A DNA stretch of 64,000 nt from Skeletonema tropicum (taxonomy: Eukaryota > Bacillariophyta > Thalassiosirophyceae > Thalassiosirales > Thalassiosiraceae). The notes under the pieces were generated by a model. The model worked only from the letters and a program-made list of their open reading frames with translations. It was not told the origin of the DNA and did not search any database. Positions 20,814-31,637 of this stretch are shown here, one piece after another (within the stretch, counting starts at the first letter, position 1; every line of letters begins with the position of its first letter). The DNA is taken from NCBI GenBank assembly GCA_037178625.1, contig CM074137.1, forward strand, positions 1,116,001-1,180,000. Direction: 5' to 3'. Made by a program: the position numbers and the translations under genes.

Positions 20814-23800
20814 ATGGCTCATCCGCTGTATACGTATAATCCGCCGCCGCAGGAGCAGGTGAGTTTTTTTCGGCGAAAAGGGCTGATCGATTTTAAATTT
20901 TTTGCCAAGCAATGATATCTACCATACGACTGATGATACAGCATAAATCAATGAACAATACTAACGAAACTCTATTCATCTCTTTTGCCAATGCGTCTCT
21001 ACATGTCTATAAATATCTCTCTGTCATCAGGCCTACTACGATGCGCTCTTCACCGCAGCCGACAAGACCTCCACCGGTTACCTCTCCGGTCCCACCGCAG
21101 TAGAATTTCTCTCCCTTTCCAAACTACCGGTCGATCTCCTCAAAACGATATGGTCCATGGCCGATCAAAATCCTACCAACAATACACTCGACAAACCCAA
21201 GTTTACTGTAGCGGTACGTTTGATTCAATTGTTTCAAAATGGTAAAAAGCCAGTAGATCTTGAGTTGAATTTGAGCCCAGAGGATGCTGCAAACCCCATG
21301 AGACCTCCTTTTTTCGAGGGGGTGAATCCTGCTGCCCCTGCTGCTGCTGCTCCACCTCAACAACCGTCTCAACAGCAGCAGCAAGCACCACCACAGCGTT
21401 CACCACAACCATCTCCGCCAATGCAACCAATGTCCTCCCCCATGCGTCCCACCACCACAATCTCCATGAATGGCGGCATGGGAGGAGGAGTGATGAGTAC
21501 CCCCTCCACCATTGGAACAGTCATGTCCACCAACCCCAATACTACTAACAACAACATGTCTACCGCACTCGCCACTCAAGATCCCTACACAATGACCCCT
21601 GCCGAACAAACCCGCTACTCTGCCCTTTTCCCCACCTACGCCACTGTCGAACCAAACTACGTTCATGGCGCACAAGCTGTGGAACTCTTTTTAAAATCGG
21701 GTATGGATCGAGATCAGCTCAAGTTAATTTGGACCATGTGTGATGATGATCCGGTGGATAATAAGTTGGATGTGGTGGAGTTTGCAATTGCGATGCATTT
21801 GATTGTTTGTGTGACGAAGAAGGGGTTGGGGTTGCCGGGAGTTTTGCCGGCTAGTTTGGTCAGCTTGAGGAGGGAGAGTCGGATGCAGCAGCAGCAGCAA
21901 TCGCAGCAGGGCATTCCTACTCCAACACAGAATAATATGGGAGGAGCTTCTGTGGTTGGCGGAATGTCCACTGTAGGTGGAATGTCCACTATGCAACAGG
22001 GTGATGGAGGAGGAGGAGGTATCCCCTCCCCTGAAAAGATGCCTAGAATGAATGGTCACATGCAGCAGCAACAGGGGGGAGGAATGACAATGATACCATC
22101 ATCTCCTGGACGGCAACAGCCTCAGATGGTTCAACAGCCCGGAGCAAATCAAATGGGAATGCAGCAGCAGGGAGGAATGACAATGATGCCATCTCCTGAA
22201 CGTCAACAACCTCAGATGGTTCAACCGCCACCTCAAATGGTTCAACCACCACCTCTAACGGCGCAGCAGCAACAACCACAAATGAGTATACAACAGTCTC
22301 AGATGGGAATGCAGCAGCCTGGAATGATGCAACAACAACAACAACCTGAACAGCAGATGGGCATGGCAAATGGACATGCTGGTGGGTTTGGAAGTGGATT
22401 TGGCAGCAGTGGTGCTCTTGGAGGTGAAACTGTTGATGATGCCTTTGCAGGATTGCCAAATGACCCTATTCCTGATGTGGATGCTTACAGTTCCATTGGT
22501 GGACCAGCAGCAGCAACAACAACAACTGTGGAGCAGCAGCCAACAATCCCGGCTCCTCCTCTCATTAATTCTACTGCTGCTGCTGCTGCGACCACATCAC
22601 CAGTATTGCACTCGATGGCTCCTCCAGCCTCTTCACCAACTATGACACCAGTTCAAGCAGCTCAGCCAGTACCAGCACCACCTGCTGCAGTTTCGGTGCC
22701 ATCTCCAAAATCTCCCAGACGTAATGTGGTGCCATCCCCAAAATCTCCCAGACGTAATGTGGTGATTTCAGGAAATGCCAACGCGGAACTTCAAGCATTG
22801 AAAGCAGCGCACCAAAAGCTACAAGCCGAGGCTGTCTCTCTCCGTGCCAAGGCTGGGTTGGTATCGGACGAAGAACAAGAGGCACAAGCTGAAATTGCCA
22901 AGGTGGCTTCCGAAATTGCCACACTGTCCACAGAGTTGGAAGGGTTACGAACGCAAGTCATGGAGGCAAAGGTAAAATTGTCCGATGCAGTTTCAACGTT
23001 AAAAGCTCAAAAGGAGAAGAAGGAGTCATTGGAAACGGCAGTGGAGGAAACTCGGGAAACAGTGGAAGCGCTAAATGTTGCCACGGAAGCTTTAGTGGAA
23101 GCAAATGAAACTGCCATGGCGCATCAAGCCAAGGTCGTGGCCGATGCGGCAGCTGCAAAGGAGAAGGCGGAAGAAGAAGCTGCAGCTCCTAGTGCTGATT
23201 TGTTTTCGTGGGATGCCGCTACTTCTACTCCAGCTGCTTCTCCTCAAATGCAAGGTATGGGAGCGCCTTGGGGCGAGCTACCTGGTCAGCCAGTTCCTTC
23301 AGAACCTGATGTTGCACCTGTTCCTGCACCCGTTGCGGATGCTGGTAGCGTTTACTCCATGGGTGGAGCTAGTGGATTTCCTCAACAGCCTACATCTGTT
23401 GCTGATGCCAGCAGTGTTTACTCTACAAACAGTGTACACCGCGACTCAGGTTTTTCCGCTGCAAACGGTGTACAACATAGTTCTAGTTTTTACTCTGCAA
23501 CTGATAACCAGCGGGATTCGAGTCTTGGGAGCGTGCAGCAGCCTATGGCGCCGCCAGCTCCTCAATATGGAATGGGAGCTGCTCCACAACCTATGATGCA
23601 GCAGCAACAAACGATGATGGCACCCTCTGTTAACACTGCAGCTCAGCCGGTCCAGCAGCATTTACCAACAATTGAATCTCCCTCTGCAGAGCAACTCGAT
23701 CAAATCAAGAAGGATGCTTTGTTGGCAGAAAAGTCGTTTAGGGCATCTGAGGATTTGGTCAAGACTCTCTCAAGGGAAGTGAAGCAGCTTGAGGCTGCGG

Positions 23801-24318
23801 CAATGAAGGCCGAGGAAGAAAAGAAGGCGATCGAGGCCAAGAAAAAGAAAATGGGGGGAAAGAAAAAGCAAAAGAAGGAGATCGAGAAGGCGTATGAATT
23901 TGCAATGGGCGAACAACAGAAGGTGCAACAAGCACGTCAGCAACTTGATGCTGCGAGAAGACAATCCGACATCGCTAAGAATGAGGTGGATAAACTTCGT
24001 CAGAAATACGAAGAAGCAGAGGTAGAAGCAGCAACTGCAGCTTCTTACTTGAGCGTCAATGCATCGCATTCTATGGCGGCAGGATCTGTTGGTCCAACTG
24101 GGTCAGTTGCTCCTCAGCAGCAGCAGTACCAGCAACAACAATATCAACAACAGCAACAGTATCAACAACCTGCTCCAGCTAATGATATGTTTTCTTCTGA
24201 TCCATTTGGAATGGGAGGCGGTGGTATGGAGTTGCAGCAGTCTGCTTCAGATCCCTATGGTATGGGCCTAATGGGCGGTAGTGCCGACGGAGATTATTCA
24301 AATCCCTTCGCTATGTAA
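20814..24318 (+). CDS. EH-domain endocytic scaffold (Eps15/Pan1/Ede1-like)
   Basis: Two exons (20814-20858 and 21031-24318); the 172-bp intron is in phase 0 and the join completes the first EH domain (AYYDALFTAADKTSTGYLSG). The product is 1110 residues. EH1 is at about 16-100 and EH2 at about 203-290 (TRYSALFPTYATVEPNYVHG...LKLIWTMCDDD). A long Gln/Met/Pro-rich linker follows, then two coiled coils (about 598-735 and 901-1018) and a C-terminus with DPF motifs and a final NPFAM. EH domains bind NPF peptides, coiled coils oligomerise such scaffolds, and DPF binds AP2 appendages, so a role in clathrin-mediated endocytosis at the plasma membrane is likely. A terminal NPF in an EH protein suggests self-association. 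Confidence 0.9.
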
Positions 24319-24513
24319 GTTTTCTATAATTAAGATAAAAGTCACATTGGGTCGCTGCGAATAGCCGGCGTTACCCCCATATCTGTATCCAATTTTGTCG
24401 CTGTTCTGGAGTTGATTTTCTTTTCCAATGAACGATAGGCAAACCAGATATATCAAGGCGATTGAAAAGGCGAGAACTGCACAGGCGATTAATCTAAGAA
24501 GCCTCGGCCTCAT
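24298..24513 (-). pseudogene. Truncated gene start, paralogous to the decayed gene at 28.3 kb
   Basis: A 71-codon frame begins MRPRLLRLIACAVLAFS, a signal-anchor sequence nearly identical to the start of the decayed gene at 28287. About 100 bp around and upstream of the start also match (GAAGCC.CGGCCTCATGATCAGA and CAATTTAATC..CTTGCCAC). The frame then diverges and runs into the 3' end of the EH gene. It looks like a duplicated promoter and leader without the rest of the gene. Confidence 0.55.
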
Positions 24514-24751
24514 GATCAGACAATTTAATCACCTTGCCACTGCCCCGCCCGCCCAATACTTCGGAGTCGGGCGGCGTGGCCGGCTCGTGATAATAGTGTG
24601 ATACAGGATACAGGAGAGAAAAAATGAGTGTCTCGGATCGCGAATATGCTCCTGGTGTCGGCGCGCCATTTTACCTGTGGCGCCATAATAATGCGTAGGC
24701 GTATAGGCAACAATCCAAGGGTTATTATAAGAGGAAAATCTTCTACTTCTA

Positions 24752-25132
24752 CAGGGAACCTCCAACCTCCGCGAACTATATAATACCCACCTACTCGGCT
24801 TTACCCACCCTCCAAATCACAGCCTAGCCAAAATATTTATACCCACCTCCTCCGGTTTCAACTCTAGAGTAGTGGGCTCAAGTTGCTGCACTTGATTGTG
24901 TTCACCTCGAGGCTACTTAATAGAGTCAACCTTCGTATGTATATCATCGCAACAAGATCCAACGACTGCACAATTCGATCCAGCACTACATCAACACACA
25001 ACAACATCATGATGTCGTGGATTGTGAAGGGGTGGCGGGGTCTCTTGGGTGAAAACTCAAGTTACAACCTCTAGAGCAGGCTAGCCAAAATTTTTATACC
25101 CAGGGGGGTATAGTTCGCGGAGGTTCCCTCTG
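24752..25132. mobile_element. CAGGG-ended MITE, copy 1
   Basis: This is a 381-bp element flanked by TA on both sides. The left end CAGGGAACCTCC...CGCGAACTATA pairs with the right end TATAGTTCGCGGAGGTTCCC. Near each end lies a copy of TAGCCAAAAT(A/T)TTTATACCC. It shares ends and inner motifs with 31638-31846 and 56155-56300. It has no coding capacity. Confidence 0.8.
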
Positions 25133-25491
25133 TAGAGGATCCCTCCGGGCCAAAACAGCAACAAAATATTCTATATATATATGCAGTAAAAGATGCGAGT
25201 TGTTGTATTTTACTCTCTTTGAGAAATAGTTGAGAGAACTTCGTACCATAGGCTTTTGGCATGATATAGGGTGTTCGCATTCGCAAATTCGCAGCTCTCT
25301 CAAAAAGGAATTGGGTCTTGATATGTTCTTGGTTTACCCTTGGTCTTGGTCTGCATGTGAGAGATGCTGATCAGCTCTACGATACAATGCCGCTAGTCAT
25401 GGTCATGGCATCTTTTTGCGGACATAAATTGTCACGCTGGTGTGGTAGATAGAACAGTTCACAGTACTGACAGTATACAAAGTGGAAGAGG
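25133..25491. promoter_or_regulatory. Upstream region of the Cys-rich secreted gene
   Basis: This is AT-rich sequence between the MITE and the start at 25492, with an alternating TA tract near 25172-25183. The MITE right end is therefore about 360 bp from the start codon. No other gene was seen. Confidence 0.45.
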
Positions 25492-26769
25492 ATGATGATG
25501 ATGCTCAAGTCAAAGTCTTTTGCTTTGCCTTTGCTTGTTGCCTTGACGACCACATTGGTTGCGACGCTGACTTGGATCGACAAGAACAGGCATACGTCCA
25601 CAACAGATGGGATGTTTGAAAAGACCGGATTTGATGATGACGAAGGGCGGCAGCGAAAGCTTTTCGACCTAAGCTGTTGGATAGTCGGTAAGCCCCCTGG
25701 CTGCAACAGCAACATGCCAGCTTCTGCGCCAGGGCCAGCACTAGCACCTACCCCCATTACGCCAGCTCTCGACTCACCGGCCCCCAGCGTTGACTCACAA
25801 ACACCTGCTGACGCGCCAGGGTCCACCCCGAGGTTTCACCAACATGCCTGTGAAGCTGCGACCAAGAAACGCGATTGCAGCGCTAAATATTGTATCTGGA
25901 AGAAACGGAGCAAAAAATGTTTGCCTTTGGGCGGCTTTGATTCGATGTCCAGTATTATTGACACCCAAATCCAAAAAGTGAGGGGGGGGTGGGGGGTTAG
26001 AACGCCCCCAAATGCAGAACGCCAGATACCCAATGGGCACCCAATATACCCAAAATAGCTTGTGTCACATCCAAATATTTCTGTGTCGTAGTGGTGTCAT
26101 ACCGGTATTAGAAGTCTTGCTGCTGAGACAATATCAGCTTCTAGATGGCACCGTGTGGTTCTGCACATTGCTGTTGTTCTACAAAGTCTTGGACTGGGCC
26201 CTCAAAACGAGGGGGGGGGGTTCAATAATACTGGACATCGAATCAAAGCCGCCTTGTCACACTATTGTTTGAAAATCAATAAGAAGGATAAATGCAATGC
26301 AAACAAACCTCGATGTAGGTGGAATAAGTATGCAGGCAAATGCCAATACCAATGTGCCTGTGAAGCTGCGACCAAGAAACGCGATTGCAGCACTAAATAT
26401 TGTATCTGGAAGGAACAGAGCAAAAAATGTTTGCCAAAGTATGAAAAGCCCGCCCAGAGTTTGCCACGCTATTGTTTGCAAAACAATGAGAAGGATAAAT
26501 GCAATTCAAACAAATCTCGATGTAGGTGGAATGAGTATGCAGGCAAATGCCAATATTCCTGTGAAGTTGCGACCAAGGAAAGCTATTGCGAAACTGAATA
26601 TTGCATCTGGAAGGAAAGCAGCAACAAATGTTTCCCAAAGTATGAAGAGTGGAATGGCTCTTCTGAACCAAGTGCACAACCATCTTTGGCTCCGTCGTTG
26701 AATCCATCTGTTTCTAGTGCTCCTTCACATCAGAGCCCAGTTCACAACCATCTTCGGCTCCGTCGTTGA
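25492..26769 (+). pseudogene. Secreted Cys-module repeat protein, interrupted by a MITE
   Basis: The N-terminus is a signal anchor (SFALPLLVALTTTLVATLTW) followed by a Pro/Ala linker. Then come two alternating Cys modules: ACEAATKKRDCSAKYCIWK..SKKC and YCLKINKKDKC...RCRWNKYAGKCQ, each seen at least twice, likely disulphide-knotted domains outside the cell. A 324-bp MITE (25930-26253) splits the first module pair. Its stops (first at 26056) end the protein, but the surrounding coding sequence is in one frame, and without the element the reading is C-L-P-L-S-H-Y-C. The 3' end has SSEPSAQPS repeats, where a 2-nt length change causes termination at 26767. The family is not recognised; a cell-surface or cell-wall role is a guess from context. 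Confidence 0.7.
25930..26253. mobile_element. MITE with 32-bp perfect inverted ends inside a coding exon
   Basis: This is a 324-bp element with perfect 32-bp terminal inverted repeats starting GGCGGCTTTGATTCGATGTC. It is flanked by the 3-bp duplication TTG (25927-25929 and 26254-26256). G-runs lie just inside both ends. Perfect repeats indicate recent insertion. The superfamily is uncertain; a 3-bp duplication suits PIF/Harbinger- or CACTA-type elements. Confidence 0.85.
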
Positions 26770-26887
26770 ATCCATCGTTGTCTAGAGCTCCTTCTTCTGA
26801 ACCAAGTGCACAACCATCTTCGGCTCCCTCGTTGAATCCATCGTTGTCTAGTGCTCCTTCTTCTGAACCAAGTGCACAACCATCCCC
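26659..26887 (+). repeat. 66-bp tandem repeat encoding SSEPSAQPS..APSLNPS
   Basis: There are about three and a half units. Units one and three are 66 bp, while unit two is 68 bp (TCACATCAGAGCCCAGTT replaces TCTTCTGAACCAAGTG). This shifts the frame by two and moves the rest of the array out of the host frame. The protein-level motif is common in diatom surface proteins. Confidence 0.85.
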
Positions 26888-26939
26888 GAGGAATGATGAA
26901 AGGAATGGCTGGAATGACGACAACTTGTTCCACAGGTAA

Positions 26940-28287
26940 TGTAAGGACACTTTTTCCAAAGTTTGACACGAACCGAAAGCGAGAATAAACTTAGAAGTGT
27001 TTTCATTATCCCATCCGTCTTGACCATGAAACACATTTTGTCGGAAATAAGAGTAAAAGCTAAAGTTAAGATACTTGGCAAAATTTTCGAGGTATACCGT
27101 GCCATATCCTTCATTAACGAATGCAGGCAGCAACGGACTTGTGTCGTTTGTTGTAGGTCGAAACCATTTCCTGCAGTTTATTGCATTTTGCAATGTAATT
27201 CTATCTTGTGGAGGATAGCCCATTACAGGGCACAAAGCTAGATAAGCTAGATCTTCTTTACTAAACTTCTTCCAATCTGTCATCTCTCTATCGTCTGGAT
27301 TCGTCATATTTGATGGCATCCAATTGTTATCGTTTCTTAGATGGTACGTTCCCCAGTTGGTTCCTGTTGACTTTACATTCTTGTACCTTCTGCCATAAGT
27401 TAGTAAGGTGCAAGCTAAAATCGATATTGGAACCCCATACCACAGAAAGGCCAACCCACAAACTGATTTCCAAAGTTGTGTGATTTTATTACAGAAGCGT
27501 GCATTATGAAACAATCATAACCTGGATGTGACTTGTATTTGCCTTCGTTGATAAGAACATGAGCTTGTTGCCGAATTTCCATGGCTGCACTGTGTGGCGT
27601 AGATTGTCCATCGTTCAGTGATGATGTTATGTTTAGATTAGATTTCGATAATACCTTGCGATTAATAGAAAGTGCTTTCCTCTTCCTTCTTACTAAATCA
27701 TGCGACACTCCGTGTAGAAAGTAGATGGTACACAAATATCAGCATTTGTTGGCATCAAATAGTAGTCCTCATCGTTGTGTTCGGCACATGAAGTGCCTGC
27801 ATCCACAATGTCTTGTCAGAATGTTAGCTTAGTATCTGGCAATAGCTTTGGATACTCTGTACCAGTACGTCGAGACAATGTATTAATTCGTTGGCAATAT
27901 GGCGCTAGTATATCATGCAACATGTCGTATTCATCTGATAAAACAGCGCATACCACCAGCACAGAATCAAAGCCAGATGTTGTGTTTGTCATTGTTGCGC
28001 TATTGCTAAATTCTTGTTGTGCGTTCTGTATGCTAACAAGCATAGTAAACTGCTCATCTGAAAGAGGAGCAAATAAAGAAGTATCATTTTTTGCCACAAA
28101 TGGACTAACAACGTGAATCAGACGGCGCCCTTGTCTTTTTCGAATATTGCTGTTGCGATCATCCGAAGAATCTGAAGACGTTACACCCTGTTACACCCGA
28201 TATTATAATGCTCGTCTCATATATTATCAAGGTGGTTGAAAAGGCGAGGACTGCACTGGCGATCAATCTAAGAAGCCGCGGCCTCAT
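26940..28287 (-). pseudogene. Decayed gene with signal anchor, multiple frame breaks
   Basis: It begins at 28287 with MRPRLLRLIASAVLAFS. About 100 bp later a 10-bp tandem duplication (GGTGTAACAG followed by GGTGTAAC) shifts the frame; homologous-looking sequence goes on in the next frame through RKRQGRRLIHVVSPFVAKND and on to PKLLPDTKLTF, a TGA, then QDIVDAGTSCAEHNDEDYYL in the same frame. Further frame changes lead to the 27735-27415 and 27514-26900 stretches (NWMPSNMTNPDDREMTDWK, LCPVMGYPPQDRITL). The last part runs into the antisense of the SSEPSAQPS repeats. The product family is not recognised. An unannotated intron could explain one break but not all. Confidence 0.55.
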
Positions 28288-29072
28288 GATCAGAGTATGC
28301 AAGACAATTTAATCCCTTGCCACTTGCCACTTGCCACTTGCCACTTGCCACTTGCCACTCTACTTGCACGCCCCTCTCGCCGGGCGTCCGTCGGCCTCTA
28401 GAGCGGCAATATTATGATACAGCTTGCAGCTTGCACCGTTTAGCCATCAGGGGAAAAAGCGCCTCTGGCGCTCAGATCGGCCTGTTTTTAAGCGCATTTA
28501 AGCGCCTACGTAGCCCTGGTACAAAATCCTACGGGCTTTCTCGTAGCAGTAGGAATTGACACGTCATCAAAGAACAGCCATCCGGATGGTGCCACGTCAT
28601 GATGTGACAGTCATTTGAATGGTGTTTGAGTGATGCCACGTCATAATGTGACACCATTCAGCTCAAAGGTCGACTCATCGAATGAGGAATGGAGGTACAA
28701 TAAAGATAGAAAATGGTTCACCTTTCACCTCGTAACATCACTCTCCACCGTTGTCAATACTGCCGTCATTGATTCTGATCAGGATAAAGGAAACTAAGTA
28801 CAATATCATCATGGCAAAGAGTCTTCCTTCTTCGGACGTTGGCAATGCAAAGCCTTCGTCTCCTCAGTTGCAACAAAAAATGTCTGCTTGCATGGAAGTT
28901 GATGACGCTGTCGCTGATTAAATGTTCTGTTTGTTATGTAAAAGTATACATATGAGGTAAATGTATTTGTTGCAATCCAGTGCGTTGTCATTTATGATAT
29001 ATATTATTAAGCTACATCGCCTCTTACTTTACTTCTACTTAAATGCTCAAGCCAGGCAAGAACTCTATTTCT
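28288..29072. other. Accessory spacer with short tandem repeat and one tiny frame
   Basis: The 7-bp unit CTTGCCA is repeated about six times at 28316-28358. The segment 28434-28461 is the inverted counterpart of 30724-30745 on the far side of the hAT element. ACGTCA-type palindromes (CCACGTCATGATGTGAC, CCACGTCATAATGTGAC) lie at 28590-28655. A 36-codon frame (28811-28921, MAKSLPSSDVGNAKPSS) is open but has no independent support. Confidence 0.5.
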
Positions 29073-30637
29073 TAGCGTAATGGAATTTCAAAAGGGTGAA
29101 ATTTCACTACTGCAACTTTCGTGAAATTTACAGGGTGAAAGTTGCACCAATTTTGGCCAACAATGAAATTTCACAAAAATTCTGGCGCGAACGGATGGTA
29201 CTGAACCAACACGTAGCACAAAAATAACCTAAGACCCTTCATTCCACCAACCACCAAACCCCAAAGAACACCACGCACCATCCAGATGATGAGTTTGTCA
29301 ACTCAGCGGAGAGTAACTCTTCACCAAAATGCTGGCGACTAACAATGCAGTATTACTTATTCCTTCGTAGTAATTCAGCTTACATGCGTGTTCCTGCATT
29401 GGCATGTACCAGATGATTTTGGGCGCGGATGGCTCTTATTTTGGGTGCGGGTATGTGCACAAATCAACTTTTTGTTCACTCTGCCGTCTACCACGCTGTC
29501 ATAGTTTGCCTGGCAATAACAACAACAATTCAATAATCTTCAACAATAATGCTTTTGACATGCGCCGCCAACGCCCTTTGTGGCATGAAGAACTCCCCCC
29601 TCAACAACCCGGCTGATCATCAGTGCATACTTCAAGAAGGAAAATATTTGGAAGATGTTTGATGTTGTTATTGCCTTCACGCTCCCTTTCAAGGAAGCAC
29701 ATTTGGCTTGTTCCCGCAAGGATATGCCACTTAGTGCTTACCCCCTCTTGGTTCAAGCGCTGCGCAATGATATTAACAAGTGTCTCACTCCCGAGTTTGA
29801 TGAACTTCTTGGTCAGGGCTCAAGAGCAGAAGTTGCTGGTATGATCCGTGAACGTTTCAATATGGATGGTGTTGATCCCAGCGGACTGAAGGTTGGTTTA
29901 CTCGATGAGCATCACTTGATGTGTTTCCTCTGTGACCCAAACTCTCGTGTGTGGAGGGAGTTGTTCTACCTGCAGACTAACAAGGCTGCGCTCGTAAGGA
30001 AGATGATCGAGTGGTATGTGCCTTTGGGTGAAGATGGTTCTGATGAGATGCGGAGGAGAGTTAAAAAGGATTTTGAGGACTTTGATACTCAAAACAATGA
30101 CTGGTTTCATTCTTTTGACGTTCCACTTCCATCGCTTCCATCTTTGGAACAGCTGCAACAGAACAACAAGTCTTTTAGTATCAAAAATGTGGTACAGTAT
30201 GTGGAATCAACTGGTGCTATTTCTGGTCGCATCACGTGGTTTGAATGTTATGCAGGATCATCTGACTTCTATCGATTGGTTGCTAAGCCTCTAATGTCTA
30301 TGGGAACTGTCGGATCGATGGATTGTGAGCGTAGGGCCAAACCTCTGAAGAACAGCATTCTTGTGAAGGATAGGAATAGGATGAAGGATCCAACTGGTGT
30401 TGCACTTCTTCGAGGGAAGGAAAACCTCCGTCATATCATGGATGCGAAGAAGATGCTTGGAAAGAAGCTTGCTGACAGTCTCTCTTAGAGTGATGTGTTG
30501 ACTGCAGAGTGCAAAGTATTACGACTATCTCAGGATAAGCTAGAGTGAAATTTAATCCCTTGAAATTTCTGAAATTTCTGAAATTTCAACCTGCAATTTT
30601 CATCCCCCTCCAAAAATGGTGAAATTCCATTACGCTA
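29073..30637 (+). mobile_element. hAT-type DNA transposon, deletion derivative 2
   Basis: This is a 1565-bp element with 18-bp terminal inverted repeats TAGCGTAATGGAATTTCA and a perfect 8-bp target duplication CTATTTCT (29065-29072 and 30638-30645), diagnostic of hAT. Subterminal GAAATTTCA palindromes are frequent at both ends. It is the inverted relative of 6939-7872. It keeps the transposase C-terminal half but has lost the zinc-finger region: the N-terminal frame (29549-29662) shares its first 26 codons with copy 1, then breaks after HQC. Confidence 0.92.
29655..30488 (+). pseudogene. hAT transposase C-terminal half with dimerisation region
   Basis: This 277-codon frame lies inside the element. 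Its C-terminus matches the hAT dimerisation pattern: FYRLVAKPLMSMGTVGSMDC, ERRAKPLKNSIL..RNRM, then ALLRGKENLRHI. The N-terminal DNA-binding part and probably the first catalytic acidic residues are absent, and the shared transposase start upstream is in another frame. It therefore should not work alone, though it could dimerise with a full-length partner. Confidence 0.8.
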
Positions 30638-31637
30638 CTATTTCTCTTCCAGGAGAAGCGGGGAAGCTAGAGAAAGTGCTCCTTTTAAGCGGTGAAAAGG
30701 CTCAAATGGGGCCGATTTTAAGCCGCTTTTTCCCCTGATGGCTAGCACCGTTGTGATAAAAAATGGCGGGCGTGAAATGTCTCTGGTGTTGGCGCGCCAT
30801 TTTTCCTGTGGCGCCATAATAATAATCACGCTGATTCATAGCGCGATTTTTTAAGTGAAAGTGGTGGTACGGTAAAGTTAGATGATATTAGGACTTATCT
30901 ACATACCTACATACTCAATCAACCATTTTTACCGACACTCCACGCACAAAACACCACCTCCATGGTGATCATTCGGCGTACTCTAGTACCTTAGGAAGTG
31001 CTTGTGACCACGGGTTTACCAGCCTTTTTGTCTTCATAAATATCATAGGAAGCGATTTAGGCCACCAAACCCGTGGTCAGAAGCAATATTGAGAGAGCTA
31101 GAGCGCATTTTCAGCACACAGGTGACGACGCCGAATTTCAACAGCCTGTCGGTCCTTTGAAAGGATTTTCGAGGTTCTCTCCAGCGATGATACTCGGCCA
31201 ATCGATACAATATATTTATTAGAGTATACCGACCGAGTATCATTGCCACAGCCACCCCCAAAGTCTCTCGATGCACTGCCTTGCGGTCAAAATTCGACGC
31301 ATCATCACAATATTTGACCCCCTATCCGAAGGGCCTCTCGTCGTAATTATTAATGTTCTGACCAAATAATCTTGTTATTATATATTAATAGAAGCGATTC
31401 AATCTATCAGACTTAAATAGGGACTTGGTATTAGCTGAGATATAGGCGACGGCGTCTACGCTGTCGGATGCCATGATGCCATGGCGATAATGGTTTTTTG
31501 ATGTACGGTAGCTTGTGTAAGGGTACAGTAGCTAACTTAAGGTAAAAAATAACGCACATAGGAGCTAGAATAAAATCGCGATTTACTAGCGCGGTGAATC
31601 AGCGTGTAATGCGTAGGCAACAATCAACATCATCATA
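30638..31637. other. Non-coding accessory spacer with degraded repeats
   Basis: The segment 30724-30745 is an inverted copy of 28441-28461. The segment around 30783-30828 (GGCGCGCCATTTTTCCTGTG, then GCGCCATAATAAT) also occurs near 24656-24690. A 12-bp inverted pair GACCACGGGTTT / AAACCCGTGGTC (31007-31018 and 31068-31079) could form a hairpin. A minus-strand frame at 31043-31276 is not supported. Confidence 0.5.

Noticed and set aside
25979..26249. The MITE at 25930-26253 acting as an intron (introner-like)
   Set aside because: A GTGAGG donor and an AG near the far end exist, but joining them gives the wrong frame and a quick stop. The element edges themselves are not GT and AG.
26714..26940. 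Acidic repeat protein on the minus strand (GDGCALGSEEGALDNDGF)
   Set aside because: It is the antisense of the 66-bp SSEPSAQPS repeat of the plus-strand gene, open only because the unit is a multiple of three.
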